Origin: Micromonospora chalcea
Lineage (GTDB): Bacteria; Actinomycetota; Actinomycetes; Mycobacteriales; Micromonosporaceae
Direction: 5' to 3'
Assembly: GCF_002926165.1 (NCBI RefSeq)
Contig: NZ_MAGP01000145.1
Location: 1-39,281, forward strand
Length of the DNA stretch: 39,281 nt
Below the pieces are notes generated by a model that saw nothing but the letters and a program-made list of their open reading frames with translations, was not told the origin of the DNA and made no database searches. Shown in pieces: positions 30,001-37,695 of this stretch. Within the stretch, counting starts at the first letter, position 1, and each line of letters opens with the position of its first letter. Made by a program: the position numbers and the translations under genes.

Positions 30001-32503
30001 ACACCTCGGCGTCGCCCTGCTTGACCCAGACCTCCCCGGTCCGGGTCACGTCGATGAAGCGGTCGGCCGCGACGTCCTTGTTGCCGCCGGAGTCGACCAC
30101 GACGAAGCCGACCGACTTCGCGCCCGGCTTGAGCTTCACCCAGGCGAACCGGCCGTACGAGTCCTCGCCGGCGAACGGCTGCCCGGCGGGCCATTCGGTG
30201 ACGTACGCCGGGTCGATGTCACCCCAGGCGTAGAGCCGCCAGTCGTCGTACCCGCCGGCCGGGCGCTTGTAGTGCACGATCGCCCAGTCCCGCGACTCGC
30301 CCCGGTCCGGGGTGCCGACGGTGCCGGTGGCGCGGGCGGTGGCGGTGCGGCCCTTGCCGTCGCGGACCACTGCCTTGTACTCGACGGTGGTGCCGCCGGC
30401 CAGGCCGGTGAGGTCGTGGTGCACGGTGTACGGGGCGCGGTGCGCGCTGCCCAGCAGCGTCCACTTCCCGCCGTCGACCCGGGCGGCGAACGTGACGGTG
30501 GCGAGCGGGTCGCCGGTGACCTGGGCGGTGACGGTGGCCTTGCCGGGGGCGGGCTCATCACCCGGCTCGGTGATCGTGATCTTCGGAGCGGCCCCGGGGT
30601 GCGGGATGGCCCGGTCGGCCTTGAGCACCACCGCCGACATCGCCGGCACGGTGAGGCTCAGTTTGCCGTCGGCAGCGGCCGTCACGTCCGCGGCGCCGCC
30701 GTACACGCCGGTGAAGCGGGCGCTGGCCGACCAGGTGTCCACCGTGACAGTCTGCGGGGTGGCGGCGTTGTTCACCGCCGCCACGTACTCGATCCGGTCG
30801 GCGGGCAGGACGCGGGAGAACGCGAAGACGCCGGGACCGTCGGCGGCGTGCCGGGTGACCTGGACGCCGTCGCGCAGCGCCGGGTGCGCGGCCCGCAGGC
30901 CGCCCAGCTCGGCGATGGTCCGGTAGAGCGGGTGGCGGGTGTCGTACTGGTCGACGGCGTGGGTGCGGGTGGTGCCGATCAGGTCGTCGTCGAGGTAGTC
31001 GAGGGTCCGGGAGGCGAACATGTCCTGCCGGGCGTCCTTGTCCCCGCCCGGGCCGGTGAAGCCCTGCTCGTCGCCGGAGTAGACGACCGGCTGGCCACGG
31101 GTGAGGAACATGAGCTGGTGGGCGAGCCGGCTGCGCGTCAGCTGGGCGGCGTCGTCCCCGCCGCCGGCGGCGACGAACGAGCCGATCCGGCCCATGTCGT
31201 GGTTGCCGAGGAACGTGGTGAGCCGGTTGGCGTTCGTGTCCCGCGCGGTGTAGAGGTCGTCCTTGGCGTACACGTCGGCGAGGGCCTTGGCCGAGCCGTC
31301 GGCGGCGGCGTAGCCACGTGCCGCCTCCTGGAAGGAGAAGTCGAGCGTGGCGGGGAGGCCGCCGCGCCGCACGTAGGTGGACTGGATCTCCTGTTCGGCG
31401 CTGTAGACCTCGCCGAACATGAAGAAGTCCTTCTTGCCGGCCTTCGCCGCGGCGGCGTCGATGCCGCGGGCGAACTGCGGCCAGAACTCGAGGTTCGAGT
31501 GCTTGACGGTGTCGAGGCGGAACCCGTCCACGCCGGCCTTGCCGATCCACTCGGCGTAGATGTCGGTCATGCCGCGCACCACTTCGGGCCGCTCGGTCCA
31601 CAGGTCGTCCAGGCGGGAGAAGTCGCCGTACTCGCTGTTCTCCCCGGCGAAGGTGGAGTCACCGCGGTTGTGGTACATGGTCGGGTCGTTCAGCCACGCC
31701 GGTACCTTGACCTTCGCGTCGGCGGGGGTGGCGAACACCGGGGTGTACGGGAACGACTTCTCGTTGACGGCGGGGAACTTCCGGGTGCCGTCGGCGTAGT
31801 TCCGGTCCTCGAAGGGTCGTCCCTGCGCGTCGCGGTAGGGCGCGGTCTTCTTGTCCACGTAGCCGTACTTGTCCTCGGCGTACCGGATGACGTCGGCGGT
31901 GTGGTTCACGATGATGTCGAGGTAGACCTTGATGCCCCGCCGGTGGGCGAGGTCGACCAGCTTCTTCAGCTCCGCGTTCGTGCCGAAGTGCGGGTCGACC
32001 TGGGTGAAGTCGGTGATCCAGTAGCCGTGGTAGCCGGCCGAGACGTCGGCGCCGGTGCCCTGCACGGGCCGGTTCTTGAAGATCGGGGCGAGCCAGATGG
32101 CGGTGGTGCCGAGCCCTTGGATGTAGTCCATCCGGTCGATCAGGCCCTTGAGGTCGCCGCCGTGGTAGAAGCCCTTGTCGGTCGGGTCGTGGCCGGTGGT
32201 GAGCCGGCCGCCGGTGAGGCCGCCGTTGTCGTTGCGCTTGTCGCCGTTGGCGAAGCGGTCCGGCAGGACGAAGTAGAACTGCTCGGCCTTGGCGGTGTTG
32301 CGGCTCGCCGCGAGCAGCGCGTCGGGCGAGGGCTCGTGGTTCCACTGGGGAGCGTTGCCGGCGGCGAGGACGTCGGGGGTGGCGGCGCGCTCGGGAGCGT
32401 CGTCGCCGAGCTGATGGAGGGCCACCGGAACGCCGACGACGGCGAGCACGAGGGAGGTGACCAGGGCGAGCAGCGCCTTGGGGGATATCGGCGGCGGTTT
32501 CAT
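27005..32503 (-). CDS. pulA: Secreted double-headed amylopullulanase (two GH13 domains)
   Basis: An 1832-residue exported starch/pullulan-degrading enzyme. A signal or anchor helix (about 8-32) is followed by a GH13 alpha-amylase domain (about 70-630) with catalytic Asp331 (GFRLD), Glu365 (FGEVYS) and Asp436 (LGNHD). Next come an Ig-like segment (640-730) and two pullulanase-associated starch-binding modules (about 740-840, HYKRPAGGYDDWRLYAW; about 853-950, HWRKADGNYDGWGLHLW). An N-terminal pullulanase/CBM48 region (1090-1200) precedes the second GH13 domain, with Asp1428 (GFRFD), Glu1465 (LYGEGWNF) and Asp1598 (DAHDNE). Both active sites look intact, so alpha-1,4 and alpha-1,6 cleavage in one chain is expected. 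AGAAAGG lies 6 bases before the ATG. Repeated TGCAA motifs over the promoter suggest maltose-type control. Confidence 0.93.
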   Translation of the reverse strand: MKPPPISPKALLALVTSLVLAVVGVPVALHQLGDDAPERAATPDVLAAGNAPQWNHEPSPDALLAASRNTAKAEQFYFVLPDRFANGDKRNDNGGLTGGRLTTGHDPTDKGFYHGGDLKGLIDRMDYIQGLGTTAIWLAPIFKNRPVQGTGADVSAGYHGYWITDFTQVDPHFGTNAELKKLVDLAHRRGIKVYLDIIVNHTADVIRYAEDKYGYVDKKTAPYRDAQGRPFEDRNYADGTRKFPAVNEKSFPYTPVFATPADAKVKVPAWLNDPTMYHNRGDSTFAGENSEYGDFSRLDDLWTERPEVVRGMTDIYAEWIGKAGVDGFRLDTVKHSNLEFWPQFARGIDAAAAKAGKKDFFMFGEVYSAEQEIQSTYVRRGGLPATLDFSFQEAARGYAAADGSAKALADVYAKDDLYTARDTNANRLTTFLGNHDMGRIGSFVAAGGGDDAAQLTRSRLAHQLMFLTRGQPVVYSGDEQGFTGPGGDKDARQDMFASRTLDYLDDDLIGTTRTHAVDQYDTRHPLYRTIAELGGLRAAHPALRDGVQVTRHAADGPGVFAFSRVLPADRIEYVAAVNNAATPQTVTVDTWSASARFTGVYGGAADVTAAADGKLSLTVPAMSAVVLKADRAIPHPGAAPKITITEPGDEPAPGKATVTAQVTGDPLATVTFAARVDGGKWTLLGSAHRAPYTVHHDLTGLAGGTTVEYKAVVRDGKGRTATARATGTVGTPDRGESRDWAIVHYKRPAGGYDDWRLYAWGDIDPAYVTEWPAGQPFAGEDSYGRFAWVKLKPGAKSVGFVVVDSGGNKDVAADRFIDVTRTGEVWVKQGDAEVYPTRQAATGEPDPPVAPDTALIHWRKADGNYDGWGLHLWDGAASPTDWATPLKPEKIDAYGAVFRVPLSAGATGLSYIVHSGDQKDHPEDQRLDFATAGREVWLLAGVKGRLLPTTTSGAATDIDITRQKANWIDRSTVAWATGPTDGRRYALAVAPAGGIGVADGELTGTYTELPLRAQRNGLTEAQRQAYPHLWDRRAFTLARGDLAKVPAALRGQLVVTERDAEGALLAATGVQIPGVLDDVYAAATGAKLGPTFAGRVPTLAVWAPTAQKVALELFDSPTAEPTTVAMRRDDRTGVWSVRGTKAWTGRYYRYQVQAWQPATQKVVTASVTDPYSVALAPNSTHSQIVDLTDPALAPAGWANLRKPAAPPASKAQITELSVRDFSIADNTVPAERRGTYLAFTDPQTAGMKHLRALGDAGVNYLHLLPAFDFATIPEKRADQAQPACDLAALPPDSDQQQKCVAAVADTDGYNWGYDPLHYTVPEGGYATDPNGAKRTTEFRQMVAGVNKAGLRVVMDVVYNHTSAAGADPKSVLDQVVPGYYHRLLDDGSVANSTCCANTAPEHAMMGKLVVESIVTWAKAYKVDGFRFDLMGHHPKANILAVRAALDKLTLARDGVDGRKILLYGEGWNFGEVADDARFTQATQINMAGTGIGTFNDRLRDAVRGGGPFDANPRAQGFASGLYTDPNGDEVNGTAAEQRARLLHQHDLIKVGLTGNLRDYRFTDSSGKRVTGAQVDYKGAPAGYTAAPGEAVTYVDAHDNEILYDALAYKLPQGTSAQDRARMQVLALATTALGQGAGFVTTGSERLRSKSLDRNSYNSGDWFNQIRWDCAQGNGFGAGLPPEADNRDKWSYAKPLLADPLLVPDCAAVELADARYAELLRVRRSSPVFGLSSAEQVQKRVAFPLSGTKETPGVLTMTLDARGLDGTWKSVTVVFNATPETATAAVTGLRGANVTLHPVLRNSADPALRTASFDRAAGTFTVPARSVAVFVQS

Positions 32504-32536
32504 CGACGGCCTTTCTCTGGTCGCTGATTCGCCCGC

Positions 32537-32565
32537 ACGCTAGCCCTTGCCGAAACATTCTGCAA
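32537..32565 (-). promoter_or_regulatory. Promoter of pulA
   Basis: On the minus strand: TTGCAG (32565-32560) as -35, a 17-base spacer, TAGCGT (32542-32537) as -10. The predicted start lies about 27 bases before the ATG. This is the best -35/-10 pair I found in the window. Confidence 0.6.
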
Positions 32566-32607
32566 TACCTTGCAAACCATGCTGCAACAAAGCAGTTACC
32601 TTGCAAG
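32560..32607. promoter_or_regulatory. Phased TGCAA sites upstream of pulA (MalR-like)
   Basis: TGCAA begins at 32561, 32571, 32583 and 32602, two of them as CTTGCAA; CTGCAA and GCAG add inverted half-sites, and a TTGC at 32547 faces the first. Spacings of 10 and 12 place the first three on one DNA face. Streptomyces MalR, a LacI-family regulator of maltose and starch genes, recognises CTTGCAG/TTGCAA-type repeats, so a MalR-like repressor is the natural candidate. The first site overlaps the -35 box. Confidence 0.55.
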
Positions 32608-32646
32608 AGAGTGCACGCGTGTCGCCCCGATCCCGGGGCGCGGGTT

Positions 32647-33339
32647 CTACCGAGCGACGCAGGGCGTGCCGTCGACGGTGCAGCTCGCCGGCCGGGTGCC
32701 CGCCCGCTCGATGTGGAACCGCACCGCCAGGGACTGCCCGGGGGCCAGGTCGAATCCGCTGCGGTAGGTGAAGACGCCGTCGTCGAAACGGAACACGCCC
32801 TGCTCGGCGCCCTCGACCCAGGCGGTGACCAGCCTTCCGCCGGGGAAGACCGCGCGCACCGTCCAGCCCCGGTGCGAACGCGCGGTGTTGACGAGCAGCA
32901 CCTCGCCGATGAAGCCGCCGTCGAAAGCGCTCTGCACGCTGTACCTGCCGGTCACCGCGGACGGCGGCGCCACCGGCGGCGGAGACGACGGGGGCGGCAC
33001 CGGCCGGGCGACGCCCCGGGGGCTGGGCGTCGACGCGGCCGGCGTCGGCCGGGCGGGCAGCTCCGTGGAGCGGGGCGACAGGCCCGGCAACACCGGAGCG
33101 GTCGCGGAGACCGGCGACGGACCGCTGGCGCTGACCGCCGTGGGGGTCGGCGGCGCGTGCGGCAGCGGCATCAGCGGATCGGGCGGATCGGCCGCCGGGA
33201 ACGTGCTCCGTCCCCGCACCGAACCGAGCGCCACCGCCAACAGGACCACCATCACGACCACGCCGGCGGCGACGAGGATCCAGGGGGACGAGGTCATGGC
33301 GGCCCCGGGCTGCGGGCCGGAGCGACGCGTGTGGGACAT
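32647..33339 (-). CDS. Membrane-anchored CBM2-like protein
   Basis: A 230-residue protein with a short basic cytoplasmic start, a single membrane helix (about 20-40, SPWILVAAGVVVMVVLLAVAL), a Pro/Ser/Thr-rich linker (about 50-130) and a C-terminal domain of about 100 residues like a family-2 cellulose-binding module. The visible pattern is GRYSVQSAFDGGFIGEVLLVNTARS, HRGWTVRAVFPG and LVTAWVEGAEQ, with Cys near the end. Few surface tryptophans remain, so carbohydrate binding is not assured. There is no catalytic domain. The ATG at 33339 has AGGAGG only 3 bases upstream. A TACGCT box (minus strand, near 33365) may be its -10. It could tether cells to polysaccharide. Confidence 0.72.
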   Translation of the reverse strand: MSHTRRSGPQPGAAMTSSPWILVAAGVVVMVVLLAVALGSVRGRSTFPAADPPDPLMPLPHAPPTPTAVSASGPSPVSATAPVLPGLSPRSTELPARPTPAASTPSPRGVARPVPPPSSPPPVAPPSAVTGRYSVQSAFDGGFIGEVLLVNTARSHRGWTVRAVFPGGRLVTAWVEGAEQGVFRFDDGVFTYRSGFDLAPGQSLAVRFHIERAGTRPASCTVDGTPCVAR

Positions 33340-33492
33340 GGTCCTCCTGTCGGGGTCCGGGCCAGCGTAGCCACCGGGACCGGGCCGCGGCGAGCGGCCG
33401 GAATCGGGCCTGCCGCACGGCGCGGACTCCTGATACCTTGCACGCCGATCAATGACCACAATGGCTCGTCGAGCCGGTAGGACGGATGGCCA

Positions 33493-34092
33493 GTGACTGA
33501 GTGGCAGGGCAACATCCGGCGGGCGTCCACGGCGGACGCCGCCGTCGTGACCGCGATTCTCGCCGAGGCGTTCATGCAGGATCCGGTGAGCGGCTGGGTC
33601 TTCCCGGCCGACGACCACCGCGCGCGGGTCCATCCCGCCTTCTTCGGGCCGTTCGTCGCGCTGGCGCTGCGCACCGGCGAGGTCCACCTCGCGGGCGACG
33701 GGCTGGGCGCCACGCTCTGGCTGCCCACCGGCGACGGCCACGAGGCCGCGGAGGGCGACGAGTTCGCCGGGATGGAGGCCGCGATCGGCGCCGAGGCCAT
33801 GAAGCGGTTCGGCATGCTCGACGAGATGATGGGCGCCCGCCACCCGAGCGAGCCGCACTGGTACCTGCCCTTCATCGCGGTACACCCGGACCATCACGGC
33901 AAGGGCGTCGGGTCGGCGCTGCTGCGTAACAAGCTGGCCGAGCTGGATCAGGCCGGCTCCGCCGCGTACCTGGAAGCCAGCTCGCCGCGCAACGCCGCGC
34001 TCTACGAGCGGCTCGGGTTCCGGCGCCGCCCGGTCACGCTCGACCTGCCGGACGGGCCCAGCCTCTACCCGATGTGGCGCGACCCGGCCTGA
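33493..34092 (+). CDS. GNAT family N-acetyltransferase
   Basis: A 199-residue acetyltransferase. The acetyl-CoA pyrophosphate loop is in the FIAVHPDHHGKGVGSALLRNKL segment (about 128-149), with the expected R/Q-x-x-G-x-G/A form (HHGKGVG). C-terminal motif B is AYLEASSPRNAALYERLGF. The substrate is not predictable. The GTG at 33493 follows a weak TAGGA site. A GNAT enzyme of this length with the AFMQDPVSGWVFP N-terminus is common in actinomycetes. A compact hairpin terminator separates it from the convergent GPP34 gene. Confidence 0.87.
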   Translation: MTEWQGNIRRASTADAAVVTAILAEAFMQDPVSGWVFPADDHRARVHPAFFGPFVALALRTGEVHLAGDGLGATLWLPTGDGHEAAEGDEFAGMEAAIGAEAMKRFGMLDEMMGARHPSEPHWYLPFIAVHPDHHGKGVGSALLRNKLAELDQAGSAAYLEASSPRNAALYERLGFRRRPVTLDLPDGPSLYPMWRDPA

Positions 34093-34100
34093 CCGGGATC

Positions 34101-34130
34101 GTCCCGCCCCGGCCTCACCCGGGGCGGGAC
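34101..34130. terminator. Bidirectional terminator, GNAT / GPP34
   Basis: GTCCCGCCCCGG (34101-34112) and CCGGGGCGGGAC (34119-34130) form a 12-bp perfect stem with a 6-base loop between convergent genes. Confidence 0.8.
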
Positions 34131-34131
34131 G

Positions 34132-34785
34132 TCATCGCCGTACCGTCGTGGTGCTGACGTCGAGCGCGCCCACGACGGCGGCGAGCAGTCCGTCGAGCTG
34201 CCCCGGCAGGAACCGCCGGCAGTCCCGCATCCGGACGCCGACCTGCGGGTCGAAGATGTTCGCGGCCAGCCCGACCGCCTCGGCGAGGCTGGCCAGCAGC
34301 AGCGTGCCCGGGTCCAGTTCGGCCGGGGACGAGTGCATCAGCATGGCGGTCAGCCGTACCCGTGGTGACGCCGCCTGGTTCGGGTCGTTGGCCGGCCAGC
34401 GCACCGTCCGGCCGATCAGCTTGCCCTGCTCCCGGCGGAGCACGCCGGCGGTGACCAGCCGGGTGCCGACACGCTCGTTGATGTTGAGCTGGGTCCGCAG
34501 ATAACGGATCCACAGCCGGGCCGGGTGCGCGCCCTCCCGACGCAGAATCTCGGTAATGAGCAGATCGGTGAGCGGCTCCTGCCAGAGTCGTGGATCGACA
34601 GCGGCGATTCCGCCACCGTCGAGGGCGATCCGGCCCTCGAACATCAATTCGGCGAGCGCGGCGCCGGCCAGCCCACACTCCAGCCGGTCGACTGCGACAT
34701 GCGGCTTGCCGGTGAACTCGTCGTGTCCGATAAGGAACAGCGCATCCGCAAGCCGGTAGGTGGCCTGCGCCCCGGGGTAGGTCAT
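34132..34785 (-). CDS. GPP34 (GOLPH3/VPS74-like) family protein
   Basis: A 217-residue soluble protein of the GPP34 family, related to eukaryotic Golgi phosphoprotein 3, which binds phosphatidylinositol 4-phosphate. Family features are the N-terminal LADALFLIGHDEFTGKP, the LAGAALAELMFEGRIALD helix-strand, a central INERVGTRLVTAGVLRREQGKL segment, and the C-terminal VRLTAMLMHSSPAELDPGTLLLASLAEAVGLAANIF. Bacterial members are frequent in actinomycetes, but their role is not established. The ATG at 34785 has GAGG 7 bases upstream; the longer in-frame start at 34842 lacks one. It is divergent from an APC permease gene. Confidence 0.88.
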   Translation of the reverse strand: MTYPGAQATYRLADALFLIGHDEFTGKPHVAVDRLECGLAGAALAELMFEGRIALDGGGIAAVDPRLWQEPLTDLLITEILRREGAHPARLWIRYLRTQLNINERVGTRLVTAGVLRREQGKLIGRTVRWPANDPNQAASPRVRLTAMLMHSSPAELDPGTLLLASLAEAVGLAANIFDPQVGVRMRDCRRFLPGQLDGLLAAVVGALDVSTTTVRR

Positions 34786-34879
34786 GGTCCATCCTCGAAC
34801 GGTGGCCGTGAACGTCGACACGGGACGGTACGGCATGACCACGCACAGCTCAATTCCGGTCGATCAGGAGCCCCCCAAA

Positions 34880-34914
34880 TCGATATCGAGACGGGGTTGT
34901 GACGATCAGTGATC
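34880..34914. promoter_or_regulatory. Palindromes between GPP34 and APC permease
   Basis: TCGATATCGA (34880-34889) is a perfect 10-base palindrome, and GATCA-G-TGATC (34904-34914) is an 11-base dyad. Both lie in the 200-base divergent region, which is AT-richer than its surroundings, and are candidate operators for either gene. Confidence 0.35.
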
Positions 34915-34985
34915 ACCAATACCCTGCTTCAGGTTGTTCCGAAGTAGACAGCTGAACCCCCTCACTCCCCTCCCCTGGAGAAGCC

Positions 34986-36497
34986 TTGTCCTCCGATCCG
35001 TTTTTCTCTGACGGTGGGCTGCGCCGCGGTCGTCTCGGCACCGCTCACCTCGTCTTCTTCACCGTCGCCGCGTCGGCCCCGCTGACCGTTCTCGGCGGTG
35101 GCGTCACCACCATGTACGCGGTCAGCGGCAACATCGGCGCCGCGCTCGGATACGTGCTGCTCGCGGCAGTGCTCGCCGTCTTCGCCACCGGCTACGCCGC
35201 GATGAGCCGGTACGTCGCCAACGCGGGCGCGTTCTACGCGTACATCGCCAACGGCCTCGGTCGAGCCGGCGGGGTGGCCGGCTCGGCCGTCGCGCTGGCC
35301 GCGTACAACGCGATTCAGATCGGTCTCTACGGCCTGCTCGGCGCGATCCTCGGCGACTTCATGGACGCCAAGACCGGCATCAGCCTCGACTGGTGGGTCT
35401 GGGCGCTGCTGGCCTGGGTCTTCATCGGCGCGCTCGGCGTCCTGCGCATCGACCTGAACGCCACCGTGCTGGCGGTGCTGCTCATCCTCGAGTGCATCGC
35501 CGTGCTGATCTTCGACCTGGTCGCCTTCGCGAACCCGGCCGGCGGCGCCGTCACCACCGCCGGCATCAGCCCCGGCCACCTGTTCGGCGCCGGCTTCGGC
35601 GCGGTGCTCGCGTTCACCATCGCCTCCTTCACCGGCTTCGAGAGCGGCGCCATCTACAGCGAGGAGGTCAAGGACCCGCGGCGCACGGTGGCCCGGGCCA
35701 CCTACATCGCCGTCGCGTTCACCGGCCTGTTCTACGCCTTCTCCGCGTGGGCGCTGACCGTGCTGACCGGCCCGGAAAACGCGCCGGCGGCCAGCGCCGA
35801 GGCGGGGCCCGGCGTCATCTTCGGCGCGCTCGACCAGTACACCGGCGCGGTCGTCGCGGACATCGCCAACGTCCTGTTCATCACCAGCGTGCTCGCCGCC
35901 CTGCTGTCGTTCCACAACGGCGTGGCGCGGTACCTGTTCGCGCTGGGCCGGGAGCGGGTCCTGCCGGGCTTCCTCGGCGCGACCTCCAGCCGCAGCGGCG
36001 CCCCGGTGGCGGGCTCGGTGGTGCAGAGCATCCTCGCCGTGGTGGTGTTCCTGGCGTTCGCGATGACCGGCCGTGACCCGGTCATCGACCTGTTCACCTG
36101 GCTGTCCGGCGCGGCGGCGGTCGGCGTCGTGCTGCTGATGACGCTCACCTCGGCCTCCGTCGTGGGCTTCTTCCGGGGCCGTCCCGGCCCGGAGAGCGCG
36201 TGGCAGCGGGCGATCGCCCCGGGGCTCGGCACGATCCTGCTCACCGCCGTGCTGCTGGTGCTGCTGTTCAACTTCGACGCGCTGCTCGCGCCCGACACCG
36301 CGAGCTACCTGAAGTGGCTGCTGCCGGCGATTCCGGTGGCGGCGGGCGTGCTCGGCCTGATCTGGGGCGCGGTGCTGCGCACCAGCCGGCCCGAGACGTA
36401 CCGCCGGATCGGCCAGGTCACCGAGGAGGGCCTGCACGAGCCCGGCCTGCACCCGGCCCCCGAGGCCGACCGCTGGGCCGGCGCCCACCACCGCTGA
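34986..36497 (+). CDS. APC family amino acid permease
   Basis: A 503-residue transporter of the amino acid-polyamine-organocation superfamily with about 12 membrane spans. The first span region is LGTAHLVFFTVAASAPLTVLGGG, which includes the broken-helix substrate site, and FTGFESGAIYSEEVKDPRRTVARATY is the family signature after span 6. It resembles YjeH/YdgI-like or putrescine-type permeases; the substrate is unknown. The start is an unusual TTG at 34986, supported by GGAG with 6 bases of spacing and by the family-like N-terminus. The C-tail is polar and His-rich (WAGAHHR). A strong hairpin follows the stop. Confidence 0.9.
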   Translation: MSSDPFFSDGGLRRGRLGTAHLVFFTVAASAPLTVLGGGVTTMYAVSGNIGAALGYVLLAAVLAVFATGYAAMSRYVANAGAFYAYIANGLGRAGGVAGSAVALAAYNAIQIGLYGLLGAILGDFMDAKTGISLDWWVWALLAWVFIGALGVLRIDLNATVLAVLLILECIAVLIFDLVAFANPAGGAVTTAGISPGHLFGAGFGAVLAFTIASFTGFESGAIYSEEVKDPRRTVARATYIAVAFTGLFYAFSAWALTVLTGPENAPAASAEAGPGVIFGALDQYTGAVVADIANVLFITSVLAALLSFHNGVARYLFALGRERVLPGFLGATSSRSGAPVAGSVVQSILAVVVFLAFAMTGRDPVIDLFTWLSGAAAVGVVLLMTLTSASVVGFFRGRPGPESAWQRAIAPGLGTILLTAVLLVLLFNFDALLAPDTASYLKWLLPAIPVAAGVLGLIWGAVLRTSRPETYRRIGQVTEEGLHEPGLHPAPEADRWAGAHHR

Positions 36498-36505
36498 CGT
36501 CCGTC

Positions 36506-36542
36506 GGTGCGGCGGCCGGCCCGCGTGGCCGGCCGCCGCACC
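36506..36542. terminator. Bidirectional terminator after APC permease
   Basis: GGTGCGGCGGCCGGCC (36506-36521) pairs perfectly with 36527-36542 around a 5-base loop, between convergent stops. Confidence 0.82.
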
Positions 36543-36549
36543 ACCACGA

Positions 36550-36939
36550 TCAGGCGGTACGGATGACAGTGCAGATGACCGGACCGTCCTCGGTGGTACG
36601 CAGCAGGTAGCGGTAACGCTCGCCGGGCACCGCGCCGCCCTGGCTGTCCAGGAACTCCCAGCGCACCGCCACCTCGGTGAGCAGCGCCGAGACCTGTTGC
36701 ACGTCCTCGATCTGCGCGTTCGCGGCCACCAGTTCCCGCTCCTGGTAGTCGGGGGCGGCGCCGACGAAGCTGAGCGCCACCGCCGCCGGCGAGGTGAACG
36801 AGAAGCTGTAGGTGTCGGCGACCACCAGCCCGGGCAGGGCGTAGCAGCCGGCGATGGCCGGCACGTCGGCGGTGGTCAGCGCCACGCCGTACCGGTCGAA
36901 GAAGTCGGTGAGCGTGTCGAGGTCGGTGGAAGCCGTCAC
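36550..36939 (-). CDS. NTF2/SnoaL-like small protein
   Basis: A protein of about 129 residues with the shape of an NTF2-like cone fold: an N-terminal helix (LDTLTDFFDRYGVALTTADVPAIAGCYALPGLVV) followed by strands with VRWEFLDSQG and ERYRYLLRTTEDGPVICTVIRT. Such proteins are often enzymes or binding subunits; no catalytic residues can be assigned. GTG at 36939 is chosen because AGGAG lies 4 bases upstream, whereas the ATG at 36951 has no site. It is followed on the same strand by no other gene and is 41 bases downstream of the papain-like gene, so the two may be co-transcribed. Confidence 0.7.
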   Translation of the reverse strand: MTASTDLDTLTDFFDRYGVALTTADVPAIAGCYALPGLVVADTYSFSFTSPAAVALSFVGAAPDYQERELVAANAQIEDVQQVSALLTEVAVRWEFLDSQGGAVPGERYRYLLRTTEDGPVICTVIRTA

Positions 36940-36980
36940 GACGCTCCTCATTACCGGCCCGGCGCGGCGGCAAACCTTCC

Positions 36981-37688
36981 TCAGCGCGGCGGGATCCGCA
37001 CCTCGATCTCGGCTCCGAGGCGCGCGCCGCCGCTGAGGGCCAGGTCGTCGCCGCTCCAGAACCGTCCCGGGTCGTACCAGTTGGGCCGCCGCCCGGCGGG
37101 CAGCAGCCCCATCGCCTCGTACGTCACCGCCACCACCTCGGCGCAGTACGCCGTCTCCAACGCGTTGTCGCTGTTCTGCCCGCCGTCCGTGCTTTCGTCT
37201 CCGCTCCTGGTCCGGCCCCGGCCGCCGATCCGGCCCTTGATGCCGTCGAGGCTCAGGCGGCGCGGGTGCGGCACCCGGCCCCGGGCCCACCGCCAGGCGA
37301 GTTGCGCGGTGGACGGGAACGGCGTGCCGTCGAGACGGGCCACGGTACGCAGCACCGCCTCCTCCATCGCCGGGTCGGCCGGCGGCTCGAGCTGACGCAG
37401 CCAGCCCCGTTGGCCGTACCGGTTGGCCCAGACGCAGACCGCGTCGCGCAGGTCGTGCAGCTGCACGCCACGCTGGTGCGTGCCGGTCCACATGTCCGGC
37501 AGCGAACGGCCCAGCTCGGCGTGCCACATCAGCGGCGGCATGTCGTCGAGCACCACCGCCATGCCCACATGGTTGACCGGGCTGTTGGTGGTGAGCTGAA
37601 TGGCGCGGTCCGGCACGCTGCGCCCGCGGAACACCCACAGATCGCCGGTGCGGGTCAGCTCCACGGCCTCGTCCAGGCTGATGCTCAT
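36981..37688 (-). CDS. Permuted papain-like (YiiX/NlpC-P60-type) protein
   Basis: A 235-residue protein with the circularly permuted papain-like pattern: GDLWVFRG near 15-22, NHVGMAVVL with the candidate catalytic His40, WHAELG near 55-60, and a late Cys182 in TAYCAEVVAVTYEAMGLL. Permuted members include YiiX-type amidases and lipid acyltransferases, so it may cleave or transfer an amide or ester. There is no signal peptide, which argues for a cytoplasmic or membrane-peripheral substrate. A charged stretch near 150-176 (RIGGRGRTRSGDESTDGG) is probably a loop. The ATG at 37688 has no ribosome site, and a TAGGGT box lies 8 bases upstream. Confidence 0.68.
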   Translation of the reverse strand: MSISLDEAVELTRTGDLWVFRGRSVPDRAIQLTTNSPVNHVGMAVVLDDMPPLMWHAELGRSLPDMWTGTHQRGVQLHDLRDAVCVWANRYGQRGWLRQLEPPADPAMEEAVLRTVARLDGTPFPSTAQLAWRWARGRVPHPRRLSLDGIKGRIGGRGRTRSGDESTDGGQNSDNALETAYCAEVVAVTYEAMGLLPAGRRPNWYDPGRFWSGDDLALSGGARLGAEIEVRIPPR

Positions 37689-37695
37689 GGAGGAC

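Noticed and set aside
26972..32527. A 1851-codon open frame on the plus strand, opposite pulA
   Set aside because: The minus strand has full domain structure with two intact active sites. The antisense frame is low-complexity (Val, Arg, Gly, Glu rich) and is open only because of GC-biased third positions.
34899..34916. GTGA-N10-TCAC as a Crp-type site
   Set aside because: The outer bases fit, but the inner symmetry is poor and N10 is longer than the usual N6. The better symmetry is the GATCA-G-TGATC core.
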